Below are positions 33,661 through 43,251 of a stretch of 64,000 bases of DNA, piece by piece (position 1 is the first letter of the stretch; the number at the start of each line of letters is the position of its first letter). The notes beneath the pieces are model-generated. The model ran no database searches. It saw only the letters and a list, made by a program, of their open reading frames with translations, and was not told the DNA's origin. The stretch lies in the NCBI GenBank assembly GCA_014773175.1, contig VXCM01001264.1, positions 40,466 to 104,465 on the forward strand, given 5' to 3'. This DNA comes from Lucifuga dentata. Its lineage: Eukaryota; Chordata; Actinopteri; Ophidiiformes; Bythitidae. A program made the position numbers and the translations under genes.

Positions 33661-34104
33661 CTGGAAAAGTTTAATGACATCAAACCAGAGCAATGCCAAC
33701 TATACTGTATATGCACATGGACCAATATTATCACTTTTAAAACATCTATTTAAAATGTTTGGCAGAAAAAGACAACTATCTACAATACGGTAAAAAAAAT
33801 TCAAAGTATAAAAATATATTACAAATCTCAAGTATGTACAAAGACAGTTTCTCTCTACATGTCTAGCCATCTACATTTTTGTCAAGTTACCGTCTTGTTA
33901 GTTTTCAGTCTGTTACCTAAAATAAGTAACGTCTCCCTACAAACCACCTCAGTAAAATCAGCACCTAAAGGAGAAAATACGCACGTCTCGCTGAGCCACC
34001 AAATCACGAAACTCACAGCATCGATCCGGCAGAGAGCGAGCGGGAGAAGACAAAAGGAAAAGACGGAAAAGGAGAGCTGGTCTCTTCCTTTTTCCTGGAC
34101 ATCG

Positions 34105-34117
34105 TTAGAAGAACATC
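34105..34117 (-). CDS. aebp2: candidate aebp2 terminal coding exon
   Basis: After exon 7 the next good acceptor with matching phase is CTATTTTTCTGTCCACAG at 34118 and above. Reading from it completes Arg and adds Met-Phe-Phe before a TAA at 34105-34107. Human isoforms instead end with MPQKRLKR-type tails, and no such sequence is seen between 33660 and 37220. A second AG 18 bp further on would add a longer Ser/Phe-rich tail. The 3' UTR would extend left toward about 33660. Confidence 0.3.
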
Positions 34118-34167
34118 CTGTGGACAGAAAAATAGCTCAGATATTTTCTCTCTGTCATCTTTACCAA

Positions 34168-34199
34168 CACACACACACACACACACACATATATGTATA
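34168..34199. repeat. (CA)n microsatellite
   Basis: About twelve CA units followed by ATATATGTATA, just upstream of the candidate last aebp2 exon on the gene strand. Confidence 0.85.
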
Positions 34200-34304
34200 A
34201 TGCACAAAAAACATGCAACATATAAAAAGTTTACTGCCATCTATTTATCATGCATCATCATTGGTGTTCATATTTAATCTGGTATATGTCAGAAACACAT
34301 GCAT

Positions 34305-34849
34305 TTAAAGGACCATACCACTCATTTTGCATGTTTGAGCCTAATATATTCAAGTTTCATACATGTTACGTTCATTTCCCAAAGCTTACTACTGCAAAGG
34401 TGAATTAAAAATGTTTTTCCTACCTTCCAGACCTCCATTGGTTTCAGTTCATTCTATTAAAATCAACTTGTTGATACTTGAAACGTTCTTGGGATAGGTA
34501 ATCCATCATCACCAACAAGACGTGTATTCATGATTTTTTAGAAGTTATGTAATTTTAGCGTTTAAGCTCAATAAAAAGCGTGGAGTGAATGTATGCCTCC
34601 ACCAGGGAATATAGTCCCAAAAGAAGACCTGCGTTTATGGAAAAATTTAAAGGACCGTGACTTCATAAGGCTGTGTAACTATTAGCAGGAGAAACATGGA
34701 TTTTTAAGGTGGGTGTATCACTTGAATATTTGATTTTGAAAGATTAAGAGATTTTGCAAAAATATCAGGAAAGCTGAAATTATTGTCAGTAACAACATGT
34801 ATGAATATATTAGGCTCAAACATACAAAGTGGTTGGTATGGTCCTTTAA
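34305..34849 (-). mobile_element. MITE-A copy, reverse, full length
   Basis: TTAAAGGACCATACCACTC to TTGGTATGGTCCTTTAA in the aebp2 last intron. It has two small deletions near its ends (ACGTTCATTTCCC and GAAATTATTGTCAG). Confidence 0.9.
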
Positions 34850-35230
34850 ACATTTAGGCTTTTCACAATTGTGTAGGCACCATTGTAAAATGTCACAGCC
34901 ACTCAAACTTTTGTGGTGTGTGTGTGTCTTTGCCATTGGTCTGCTGGGTCACTGAGCACACAAAACAGGCAGCATTGTGTTCACTGAGCCGACCAACGCC
35001 ACACCCGGTGACGGCCACATGCAGTAGGCAGGGAGAACGTGGAGTTGTCGTCAGTAACAAGACAGATTCGCAGCACTGTTGAGTCCACAGAAAGAGAGTT
35101 CTGTCAAGATGTCGGGGTGTAAGGAGTGTCCCACGGTCTGCGAGTGTCCTTGCTGCAACAGACGCCTTGTGACTGTCATTCTACTAACGTGGAGATTATC
35201 GATCCCTGGAGTCTCTCTGGCTGTCTAGAC

Positions 35231-36184
35231 CTGTGGTTCTCAAACTGGGTAATTTCTCAAAATACCATTCTATGTGTTTATTCAGAGTATTAGAAGCAGG
35301 AGACTTGAAGAGCTCTCTGGCGCTCTCTGGTGGTCAGTGAAAAACAGTGCAGCAGAGCCAGGCGACAGCAGTGGCACTCCAATCAAGACTGAGGATCCAA
35401 ACCAGTTTGTTCCAATCCACACCAATCCCTCTGAGGTTTTGGATAAGAGGAACCAGAAGAGGAACCATAGGAGAACAACACAGAGGTGATCAGATGACTC
35501 CAGGACCAAAGTCTCAGCTGCTAGCAGGCATCGTTGTGGACACCGTACCAGGACCACTCTTCATCATTGAGGATGAGGAGCACACTCGCTCCCTTCCCCC
35601 CAACCTTTTCAGTGGGCTGACAGAGAAAGAGCTGGATGAATACACGGTAGAACAGAGGCAACAAGGCCAGGAAAATGAAGATGATGTCACAGATGCAGAT
35701 GAAATGACCACATTTGTGGTCACAGAGGCAGAGAGAGGTGGGAATGCTATCCGCAGCACAGCCACAGTTAGTAAGCGTGATCAAAAAACAGTATGCATTG
35801 ATATAAACTAGCTAGCTTTTGCTTTTTGCTGCTAGTGATGGCTTCTCAGAAACTTCAAAAAACATTCAGCAGCAAGAAGAGCCACGTACAAATGGGTCAA
35901 CGAGTCTTCAAATGACTTCAACTGAGAAACATGAGGAGGTCTGCCCGGCGCTGCAAATTCTAGTCAGAGGTTTTACAGTTTGGCTTTACCTGCCGTGTTA
36001 AAAACAACATGGATCATCAGGCGGGCCCACACATCGCACTAAACCAAGTGAGGTGTCAGATTTAATGAAGATGTGCGTATTAAAGTCATGAAGTCATTTT
36101 ATAATATGAGGAGGAAGTCTGGAGGTCGCAAGACTCAGCCAAGATTATTTGGGGGTCATCAGCCTCAAAGTTTGAGAACCTCTG
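35231..36184 (+). mobile_element. hAT element carrying an adducin-like fragment
   Basis: The ends are CTGTGGTTCTCAAACT on the left and AGTTTGAGAACCTCTG on the right, imperfect inverted repeats of the CAGTGGTTCTCAAAC type. An exact 8-bp target duplication GTCTAGAC lies at 35223-35230 and 36185-36192, diagnostic of hAT-like transposition. No transposase is present. The interior holds sequence coding for part of an adducin (35330-35811), so this is a non-autonomous element with captured host sequence. Confidence 0.8.
35330..35811 (+). pseudogene. adducin-like gene fragment (frameshifted, captured)
   Basis: One frame reads TPIKTEDPNQFVPIHTNPSE and VLDKRNQ. After a frameshift near 35455 the next reads GPKSQLLAGIVVD and later NLFSGLTEKELDEYTVEQRQ. 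These are the tail-domain signatures of adducins (TEDPNQFVPL, NP-EV--KRNK, GPQSQLLAGIVVD, NPFS-LTE-ELEEY), closest to gamma-adducin from memory. Adducin caps actin and links spectrin at the membrane skeleton; this copy cannot make a product. The two blocks are contiguous without an obvious intron, which suggests an RNA-derived or exon-captured origin. Confidence 0.7.
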
Positions 36185-36192
36185 GTCTAGAC

Positions 36193-36475
36193 TGCAGCAC
36201 AGAATCCATCCTGTAAATGCTGTAGGTTGATAAAGTAGTCCTGAGTGGGTGTCGTCAACCCCAGACGTCTGGATGGCGGTCTGTCACGTGTGGAGTAAGT
36301 TTGCTGTCAAGGCGTCATCATTCGAGTGGTTGCTGAGGGTCCACAGCCCACTCCACACACCACTTCCTGGTGGGACACACACCGGCTTCAAGATTCCAAT
36401 CTGCATCACTGAAGAAGCAATTCAAGATAACTTACAAAAGCCTTAGAGTTTTTTTTTTTCTTTTTTTCTCTGAAT
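36193..36475. other. aebp2 intron 7 between hAT and SINE
   Basis: Nothing recognisable; ends in a T-run at 36450-36470. Confidence 0.4.
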
Positions 36476-36483
36476 GACAAAAG

Positions 36484-36795
36484 TGGTGGCTTAGCGGTTA
36501 GCGCCGAGCAAGAAGGTCCTGGGTTTGAATCTGACCGGGTCTTTTCTGTGTGGAGTTTGCATGTTCTCCCGTGTCTGCGAGGGTTTCCTCCCACCTCCAA
36601 ACACACGCAGGTTAGATGAAGTGGAAACTCTAAATTGACCGTGTGAGTGAGTTTGTCTGTCTGTGTGTGTCAGCTCTGTGATTGGCTGATCTGTCCAGGT
36701 GTACTCTGCCTCTCTCCCAATGACTGCTGGGATAGGCTCCAGCCCCCCACGACCCTGAATAGGATAAACAGGTATGGATGATGGATGGATGGAAT
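36484..36795 (+). mobile_element. tRNA-type SINE with (ATGG)n tail
   Basis: TGGCTTAGCGGTTAGCGC and GGGTTTGAATCTGACC fit Pol III A and B boxes. They are followed by the familiar teleost body (GTGTGGAGTTTGCATGTTCT, CCTCCCACCTCCAAACAC, GGGATAGGCTCCAGCC) and an ATGGATGGATGG tail. This is a widespread fish retroposon using a LINE-like 3' end. It reads opposite to aebp2. Confidence 0.8.
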
Positions 36796-36856
36796 TAACA
36801 AAAAGCCTCAGGTGCCTATAATGTACCAGGACCTGCACAGCATTGCATTTCTTTTT

Positions 36857-36859
<3 letters not shown>

Positions 36860-36888
<29 letters not shown>

Positions 36889-36890
36889 GC
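36860..36890. repeat. (GT)n microsatellite
   Basis: About fourteen GT units in aebp2 intron 7. Confidence 0.85.
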
Positions 36891-37197
36891 AGTGTGTGTA
36901 CAATGCAGGTTTGTTTCTCTTTATATTAATAAATTACATTCAATCTGAACACATATTACTTTTTCAAAATCGTTTCAAGTAGAGGTTCTCAAACTGTGTG
37001 AACTAAGTTGGGCTATTAAAAACTTTTTCTTAAAGATAATCATTCAAATAGTTTTCTTCTTAATGAAAAACATTTTATTTGTGAATAATTTGTCACAGTA
37101 ATAGAAACTCCACAGTTTGAGAACCACTGTCCTAATACAACCAGAGACACTGAAATAATGACTGCCTTGGTAGCCATTATTTCAGTGGTAGAAATGG

Positions 37198-37223
37198 TCA
37201 CACACACACACACACACACACAC
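37198..37223. repeat. aebp2: (CA)n tract forming the aebp2 exon 7 donor
   Basis: On the gene strand the GT repeat starts at the donor dinucleotide itself. Confidence 0.9.
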
Positions 37224-37337
37224 CTGTAGATGTTGGGGTCGAGCAGCACGGCTGTGTCTGTAGGCAGCTTGGACAGATGCACCACCTTCGTCTTCTGCTG
37301 CAACCTGTCGCTCTCATTCACCCACACATCTGGTAGT
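37224..37337 (-). CDS. aebp2: aebp2 coding exon 7
   Basis: This exon has 114 bp and encodes [20 protein letters not shown], then [17 protein letters not shown] and two bases of Arg. The acceptor polypyrimidine tract is entirely a (CT)n microsatellite that runs into the AG. The donor CAG/GTGTGTGTG is the first unit of a (GT)n microsatellite. Both splice signals are therefore made of simple repeats. Confidence 0.96.
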
Positions 37338-37381
<44 letters not shown>

Positions 37382-37570
37382 AAGAGTAAGAGACAGAGAA
37401 ACAGACAGAAGGGGAGAGAGAGGACAGGGTGAAAGGAGGAGAGAGAAAGAGACAGATTGTAAGTCAGAGAGAAAGAGAGAGACAGAGTGAGACAGACAGT
37501 AAGAGTGCAGAGAGAGAGAGAGAGAGAGAGAGTTAGACCGTAGGAGTAAGAGACAGACAGGAGGAGAGTA
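37338..37570. repeat. aebp2: (GA)n tract at the aebp2 exon 7 acceptor
   Basis: A pure (GA)19 is followed by impure GA-rich sequence. On the gene strand it is a (CT)n polypyrimidine tract of more than 200 nt ending in the acceptor CTCAG. Confidence 0.9.
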
Positions 37571-37870
37571 AGAGACAGAGACTTCTGACATCTGAGCTTT
37601 TACTTGTTCTGCAGACATGACTGACATGTCAAAGCTACATGTCTGCATCATGCGTGCTCTTTGCTGCTCGTCTCTATGTGCTACAAATGACAAATGCAGA
37701 AAACAACATTTCTCTCACCTGAGACAAGAAGAACTCCAGAGGGTTAATATCATCACTATTCTACTCTTATAAACTAACGAATAGAATATTCATAAATGTT
37801 TAGGAAGACGTAAACAGGCTGAGCCTGTAGAGATGAAGACAAAGAGGAAGGAAAGACGAGCAAGACTTAC

Positions 37871-37938
37871 ATGTCTTCAGGTGTCCAGTGCAACAGGACC
37901 TTCACCTTTCCAGAGTCTTCTTTCCTCCTGGCTATGAC
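37871..37938 (-). CDS. aebp2: aebp2 coding exon 6
   Basis: This exon has 68 bp and encodes [20 protein letters not shown] then ED and two bases; human is VIAKRKEDSGKIKLLLHWMP. The acceptor is CCGTGTCAG and the donor GTAAGTCTTG. Confidence 0.97.
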
Positions 37939-38084
37939 CTGACACGGTAAAAACACACGCTAACGTACCGTCAAACACTCTGATATCTTTACATCCAAAC
38001 ATCAATGCTGCTGTAAATATCAGTCAATAACTAATACTGAGACAGTGATGAGGGCAGTGTGTGTGTGTGTGTGTGAGAGCCCAC

Positions 38085-38209
38085 CGTGCTATGGAAGACT
38101 ACACTGTGTCCATTTCCCAGGCTCTCAATGTGTGTAGCCAGGTTGAGGCAGATGGCTCGATGGCGGATGGCGTCCATCGTCTGAGCATCAAAGAAGTCGT
38201 GAGGTCGAG
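38085..38209 (-). CDS. aebp2: aebp2 coding exon 5
   Basis: This exon has 125 bp and encodes [20 protein letters not shown], then [20 protein letters not shown] and T, nearly identical to human. The acceptor is CATGTTTCAG. The donor GTGGGCTCTC runs into a (CA)n tract. It ends in phase 0. Confidence 0.97.
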
Positions 38210-38339
38210 CTGAAACATGAAATGTTATTGATGTCATGATGTTTGTGTAATAATGTGTTCATTTCTAAAGCACACGCGTGTGACAATCACTGTGTTTCAC
38301 TCACATGTTTATATGACCATCACAACACAAACACTGTGT

Positions 38340-38808
38340 GGTCTGTGATTAGTTATGTGTGTGTGTGTGTGTGGTCTGTGATTGGTTACTTGTTTATGTA
38401 CATGTGTGTATGTGTGTGTGTTTGTGGTCTGTGATTGGTTACATGTTTATGTACGTGTGTGTGTGTGTGTGTGTGTTTGTGGTCTGTGATTGGTTACATG
38501 TTTACATGCGTGTGTGTTTGGTCTGTGATTGGTTACATGTTTGTGTATGTGTGTGTGTGTGTGTGTGTGTGTATGTTCTGTGACTGGTTGTATGTTTACA
38601 TGTGTGTGTATGTTCTGTGATTGGTTACATGTTTAAGTGTGTGTGTATGGTCTGTGATTGGTTACATGTTTATGTGTGTATGTTGTGTGATTGGTTACGT
38701 TTACGTGTGTGTGTATGTTCTGTGATTGGTTAACATGTTTACGTGTGTGTGTGTATGTTCTGTGATTGGTTAACACGTTTACGTGTGTGTGTGGTCTGTG
38801 ATTGGTTA
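38340..38808 (+). repeat. GT-rich minisatellite with repeated ATTGG boxes
   Basis: About twelve units of 30-55 bp have the core TCTGTGATTGGTTACATGTT followed by a variable GT run. About ten units retain TGATTGGTTA, which on the minus (gene) strand reads TAACCAATCA, a CCAAT-box sequence. The array continues after the Tc1 insertion at 40552-40616 and touches the aebp2 exon 4 donor. Confidence 0.85.
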
Positions 38809-40551
38809 CGGTGGCAAGAAAAAGTATGTAAACCCTTTGAAATTTCCTAGTTTTCTGCATGAATTGGTCATAAAATGTGATCTGATCTGCATCTAAGTCA
38901 CAAGTATAGACAAACACAATGTGCTTAAACTAATATACCAAACAAACAATTATAATATTTCATGTCTTTATTGAACACAGCCATTAAACATTCACAGTGC
39001 TGCTGGAAAAACTAAATGAACCCTTAGGCTAATGACTCCAGAAAGAGCCAATTGGAGTCAGGATTTAGTAAACCTGAAGTCCAACCAATGAAACGAGATT
39101 TGAGCCAGGTGTAGAGGCTACTTTGACTTAAAAAACACTCAAACTTTTGGAGTTTGCTATTCACAAGAAGGATCTGCTGATGTGAACCATGCCTCGCAAA
39201 AAAGTGATCTCTGAAGATCTTCGATCAAGAATTGTTGATTTGCATAAGACTGGAAGGGGTCACAAAGTAATCTCAAAGACTTTAGGTATTCACCAGTCCA
39301 CAGTTAGACAAACTGTCCACAAATGGAGACGATTTAGTACTGTGGCTACTCTCCCTAGAAGTGGGTGCCTAGCCAAGTTGACTCCAAAGGCACAACGCAG
39401 AATACTCAGTGAGGTAAAACAGAACCCTAGAGTAACAGCTAAAGGCTTGAAGGAATCATTGAAACAGGTTAACATCTCTGTTCATGAGTCTACCATACGC
39501 AAAAGATTGAACAGGCATGGTTTCCATGGCAGGATGGCAGGACACCACAGAGGAAGCTGCTGCTTTCCAAAAAAAACATCACTGCACATCTGAAGTTTGC
39601 CAAAGAGCACCTTGACACTCCACAGCGCTACTGGGAAAATGTTTTGTGGACTGATGAAACTAAGGTTGAATTGTTGGGGAAGAACACGCAGCACTACGTA
39701 TGGCGTAAAAAGGGCACCGCATACCAGCATGAGAACATCATCCCCATGGTGAAGTACAGTGGAGGGAGCATCATGATTTGGGGCTGCTTTGCTGCCTCAG
39801 GGCCTGGACCACTTGCCATCATCGAGGGGAAATGAATTCCCAAGTTTATCAAGGTATCCTACAGGATAATGTCAGGATGGCTGTCTGCCAGCTGAAGCTC
39901 AGTAGAAGTTGGGTGATGCAGCAGGACAATGACCCTAAACATCGANGAATTCCCAAGTTTATCAAGGTATCCTACAGGATAATGTCAGGATGGCTGTCTG
40001 CCAGCTGAAGCTCAGTAGAAGTTGGGTGATGCAGCAGGACAATGACCCTAAACATCGAAGTAAATCTACTACAGAATGGCTTCAAAAAAAGAAATTCACC
40101 TTTTGGATTGGCCCAGTCAGAGCCCAGACCTGAATCTAATACAGATGCTGTGGAATGACCTCAAGAGAGCCGTTCACACCAGACATCCTAAGAATATGGC
40201 TGAGCTGAAGCAGTTCTGTAAAGAAGAATGGTCCAAAATTCCTCCTGAACGTTGTGCAGGTCTGATCAGCAGCTACCGGAAGCGCTTGGTTGAGGTTATT
40301 GCTGCCAAAGGAGGTTCGACCAGTTATTAAATCCAGGGTTCATTTAGTTTTTCCAGCAGCACTGTGAATGTTTAATGGCTGTGTTCAATAAAGACATGAA
40401 ATATTATAATTGTTTGTATGGTATATTAGGTTACGCACATTGTGTTTGTCTATACTTGTGACTTAGATGCAGATCAGATCACATTTTATGACCAATTCAT
40501 GCAGAAAACTAGAAAAATTTCAAAGGGTTCACATACTTTTTCTTGCCACTG
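38809..40551 (+). mobile_element. Tc1-like transposon with 216-bp inverted repeats
   Basis: The element lies between TA dinucleotides (38807-38808 and 40552-40553). The ends are CGGTGGCAAGAAAAAGTATG and CATACTTTTTCTTGCCACTG, and long inverted repeats cover 38809-39024 and 40336-40551. It is inserted in the aebp2 intron 4 minisatellite, reading opposite to aebp2. The transposase is dead and an assembly duplication adds 113 bp (39834-39945 and 39947-40058 around the N at 39946). Confidence 0.92.
39189..40330 (+). pseudogene. Tc1-like transposase, frameshifted
   Basis: It starts [20 protein letters not shown], an N-terminal paired-type helix-turn-helix DNA-binding region, reaching HGFHGRMAG. 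Frame shifts follow near 39560 and beyond. Catalytic blocks are visible in other frames: WTDETK (first Asp), QQDNDPKH (second Asp) and SPDLNLIQMLW, where the expected SPDLNPIENLW shows that the catalytic Glu codon (GAG) has become Gln (CAG). Frameshifts and loss of the third DDE residue make it inactive. It ends TTAA at 40327-40330. Confidence 0.88.
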
Positions 40552-40617
40552 TACATGTTTGTGTGTGTGTGTGTGTGGTCTGTGATTGGTTGTATGTTTA
40601 CGTGTGTGTGTGCATAC

Positions 40618-40804
40618 GTAGAGAGCGCCTGTGTTTGTTCTTGAGCTTCCTCCTCTTGTTGAGACCGGCCTTGGATGGAGACTCCTCCTTCACCTTGCCC
40701 TGATTGGATACCTTAGACGAGCCCTGTGAGCTGAAGTGAGTGGGCACGTGGCGAGCCAGCCCACCCTGAGAGGCAAACGTGGCGTGGCAGCCTCCCACCA
40801 CACA
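40618..40804 (-). CDS. aebp2: aebp2 coding exon 4 (zinc finger 3 and basic region)
   Basis: This exon has 187 bp. It encodes [20 protein letters not shown] and PTHF (third finger), then [19 protein letters not shown] and the basic [13 protein letters not shown]. It leaves in phase 1 so that C plus CT of exon 5 gives Pro, restoring SLPRPHDFF. The donor GTATGCAC is the edge of a GT-rich minisatellite into which the Tc1 transposon has jumped 66 bp downstream. Confidence 0.96.
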
Positions 40805-40923
40805 CTGTGTGAGGACAGGTCACATGACACACTCAACACTCATTTCAGGCTGACAGTATTACAGGAAGTGTGTGTTTGTCGTGTTATTCAGTGAGCTGCA
40901 TGCTGATTGGCTGACGTTCTCAC

Positions 40924-41031
40924 CTTGAAAGGTTTGTCTCCGCTGTGTGTCAGCATGTGTCTCTGCAGCCAACTCTGACTGGTCGACGGTGTGTTGTACA
41001 CCTTACAGCCCTTCCACAGACACACAAACAC
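40924..41031 (-). CDS. aebp2: aebp2 coding exon 3 (zinc finger 2)
   Basis: This exon has 108 bp and 36 codons in phase 0. It encodes [20 protein letters not shown] then [16 protein letters not shown], identical to human AEBP2. The finger is C-x4-C with a His pair in QRHMLTH. The acceptor is GTGTGTCACAAAG and the donor GTGAGAACG. Confidence 0.98.
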
Positions 41032-41039
41032 CTTTGTGA

Positions 41040-41740
41040 CACACACACAAACACACAGAAATGATTAGGTTGCATTTACACATCAAATTAAAACATAAAC
41101 CTGTCTTTTTTTTTTTTTTAGTCCATCAGTAAACACATCGACAGGACTTTTGATAAGGAAGATGAGCTCAGTCACAGGATGTATGTTTATACATCCTGCA
41201 TCCTTATACACCAGCTGTTTATATGATCTGCACAGAAATGGAGTCTGTACATCAGCATGGCTGACTTATGTTCAGCAAATTTTAGATGAATGTGGATTTT
41301 CTATTCTCTGGTTTTCATTTTCACAGAAGTGTGACAAAATTAACTGGCTAAAAAAAAAAAAAAACTACTGAACAGAGACTAAAGATCAGTTTCTACTGAA
41401 GTTACAGCAGATGTCATCGTCACCTTTATGTGGAATTTAAGAAGGAGTTTAAGGTTGAAAAGTATTTATTGCAGGGGGCAGAGACGAGCAATTTCTGACT
41501 TTAGATTTGCCAATTCTAGAATTCCAAAGGTTACTGGAAGATACAGAGTTAGAAAGAAAAAAATAATGTGTAAATTATGCAATCACAACTGTGTTGGAGA
41601 TTAATATCATGCACTGTGTGAATGTACAAATATAGAAATAGGAACGCCACATCAAAGCCCCCCCCCCNCCCCCCCCCCCAACATGATCCTATTCTACTCT
41701 CTCAAATAAAAATCTACAAATACAAAAATAGAATATACAT
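41040..41740. other. aebp2 intron 2, no gene seen
   Basis: Contains a poly(T) run (41107-41119), a poly(C) run interrupted by the N at 41668 and AT-rich sequence. No exon is supported. Confidence 0.4.
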
Positions 41741-41744
41741 GTTG

Positions 41745-42562
41745 CGGTTCATCTTCTCATGCGTATGCGTGTGTCAGTGTGTGTGACAGCTGTGTCGTAG
41801 TTGTATCTTACTATAAATCCAGAAATCTCTGTCTGTCTGTGGCACCAACATCTCTAGAACCCATGCTGTATGAAGCCGATATTCAGCAGGTTTATTGCTC
41901 AGGACCAAGGACGTGCAGCATCACGTGTGAAGTTGTTTGGATTAGCGGTTCTCGGTAAAAAGTAAAAGTAGTCCACGCACGGCAGGATACATTCTGGGCA
42001 CGGTGGCAGATGGCAGCACATGTTCCGTTCCACGGCCGCTTATGGCAGGCTGTGGCGCACACCACAAGGTCTGACGTGGCCCAAACAGCCACGTTTTGAA
42101 CAGGTTTTTTAACATACTTTTTTTTTTTAAGGCTTCCGCTACCTTCCGTCCCGCGATTCAGATTTTATCTTACAATCTACCTGAGCAGGTCTTCATCTAC
42201 CTGGGTGGGCCGCCCAAGTAGTCTCTGTATGGGAAACACTGCACAGAGATTTTTCATCCAAACACTTCACACGACGCTGCACATCCTTATACACAATACA
42301 CCTGCTGAATCTCAGCTTCATACATGACGGGTTCTATAGATGTTGGTGCTACAGACAGAGATTCTGTCTTTATAGTTAGATGTTAATTAACGTTGAAATG
42401 AAACATACATGTCGCAGTTCATCTTCTCACTGTGTGTGTGTGTGTCAGTGTGTGACAGCAGTGTTGTATTGTTTTCCAGGCTGGGTTGTCCCATGAAACC
42501 TGGGCAGGTCTTCATTAACCTAGGCGGGCCGCCCAAGTACAGCCTATGTATGGGAAACACTG
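41745..42562. mobile_element. composite of hAT-related repeats, direct and inverted
   Basis: Two blocks share the order CAGGTCTTCAT, GGGCCGCCCAAGTA and ATGGGAAACACTG (about 42186-42241 and 42503-42562). A further pair is inverted: 41825-41945 against 42245-42365, with the phrases GGTTCTA-AGATGTTG and CTTCACACG-GCTGCAC. Related sequence recurs at 56180-56315. The GGGAAACACTG ends are those of the 3750-4365 family. Confidence 0.55.
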
Positions 42563-42664
42563 AAACACCTGGCTCAGCGCACCACTTATCGTGTGAAAGT
42601 GGCCTAACTGTTGGAAGTGGGCTGACGCCTGCATTCTGACAGAGAGCTGAGCGGACACACGTAC

Positions 42665-42896
42665 CCCTCCTCTCTGGCTGTCCACGTGCATGGCTCGGAT
42701 GTGCTCGGCCAGGTCGGGGCTGCTGGGGAACAGCAGCTGGCAGTGGTCCCAGCAGCACGTGTAGCCCAGCGACTTGCGGCCCGTCACGGCCGAGCCGCTG
42801 CCGGCTACTGCTCCTCCGCCGTGACCATTCAGCATGGCCGGAGTGGAGCGCCCGCTGGACGCTGTGCTATCCCCATCGACCAGGGTGCTGCCAATA
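42665..42896 (-). CDS. aebp2: aebp2 coding exon 2 (zinc finger 1)
   Basis: This exon has 232 bp and opens by completing a Ser, then [20 protein letters not shown], a Gly-rich linker, and the first C2H2 finger [20 protein letters not shown] followed by [13 protein letters not shown]. Human AEBP2 has the same finger spacing. The acceptor TTTTCACTCTAG follows a long (GT)n/(GC)n tract; the donor is GGG/GTACGTG. It ends in phase 0. Confidence 0.96.
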
Positions 42897-42900
42897 CTAG

Positions 42901-42944
42901 AGTGAAAACACACACATGCACGCACGCGCGCGCATACACACATA

Positions 42945-42996
<52 letters not shown>

Positions 42997-43000
42997 GTCT
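42901..43000. repeat. (CA)n and (CG/CA)n microsatellite
   Basis: A long CA tract with a CGCGCG patch lies directly upstream of the aebp2 exon 2 acceptor on the gene strand. Confidence 0.9.
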
Positions 43001-43251
43001 AATTAGATGGACAGATATGGACTGCACTACAAAACAGAAGTTGTTACTGCGGAAAAATAACACATAAAAATCATCAGCCACTGACTTTGACAATTTAACA
43101 CAGCGTTGATGCAGCTTCAACATAAGCTTCATGCTAATAACAACATGCTCCGGCTAGTTCCAGATCATATTTTCTGCTCAAACTAAACACCTCCTGATAA
43201 AACACCAGCTGTGTCAACTTGTGCTGATGTTTCATTTTTGAAAGGCAGACT

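Noticed and set aside
34013..34240. 75-aa minus-strand frame as the aebp2 C-terminus
   Set aside because: Its frame does not match the phase required by exon 7 at the good acceptor, and it begins in a microsatellite.
36484..36560. A tRNA gene at the A/B-box-like sequence
   Set aside because: The sequence continues as a known type of SINE body with (ATGG)n tail and does not fold as a cloverleaf from what I can see.
38359..38620. Plus-strand Val/Cys-rich frames over the GT minisatellite
   Set aside because: They are translations of (GT)n repeats with no other support.
42515..43132. A 205-aa minus-strand frame as a complete gene
   Set aside because: Only its middle is aebp2 exon 2; both sides run into introns and a (GT)n tract.
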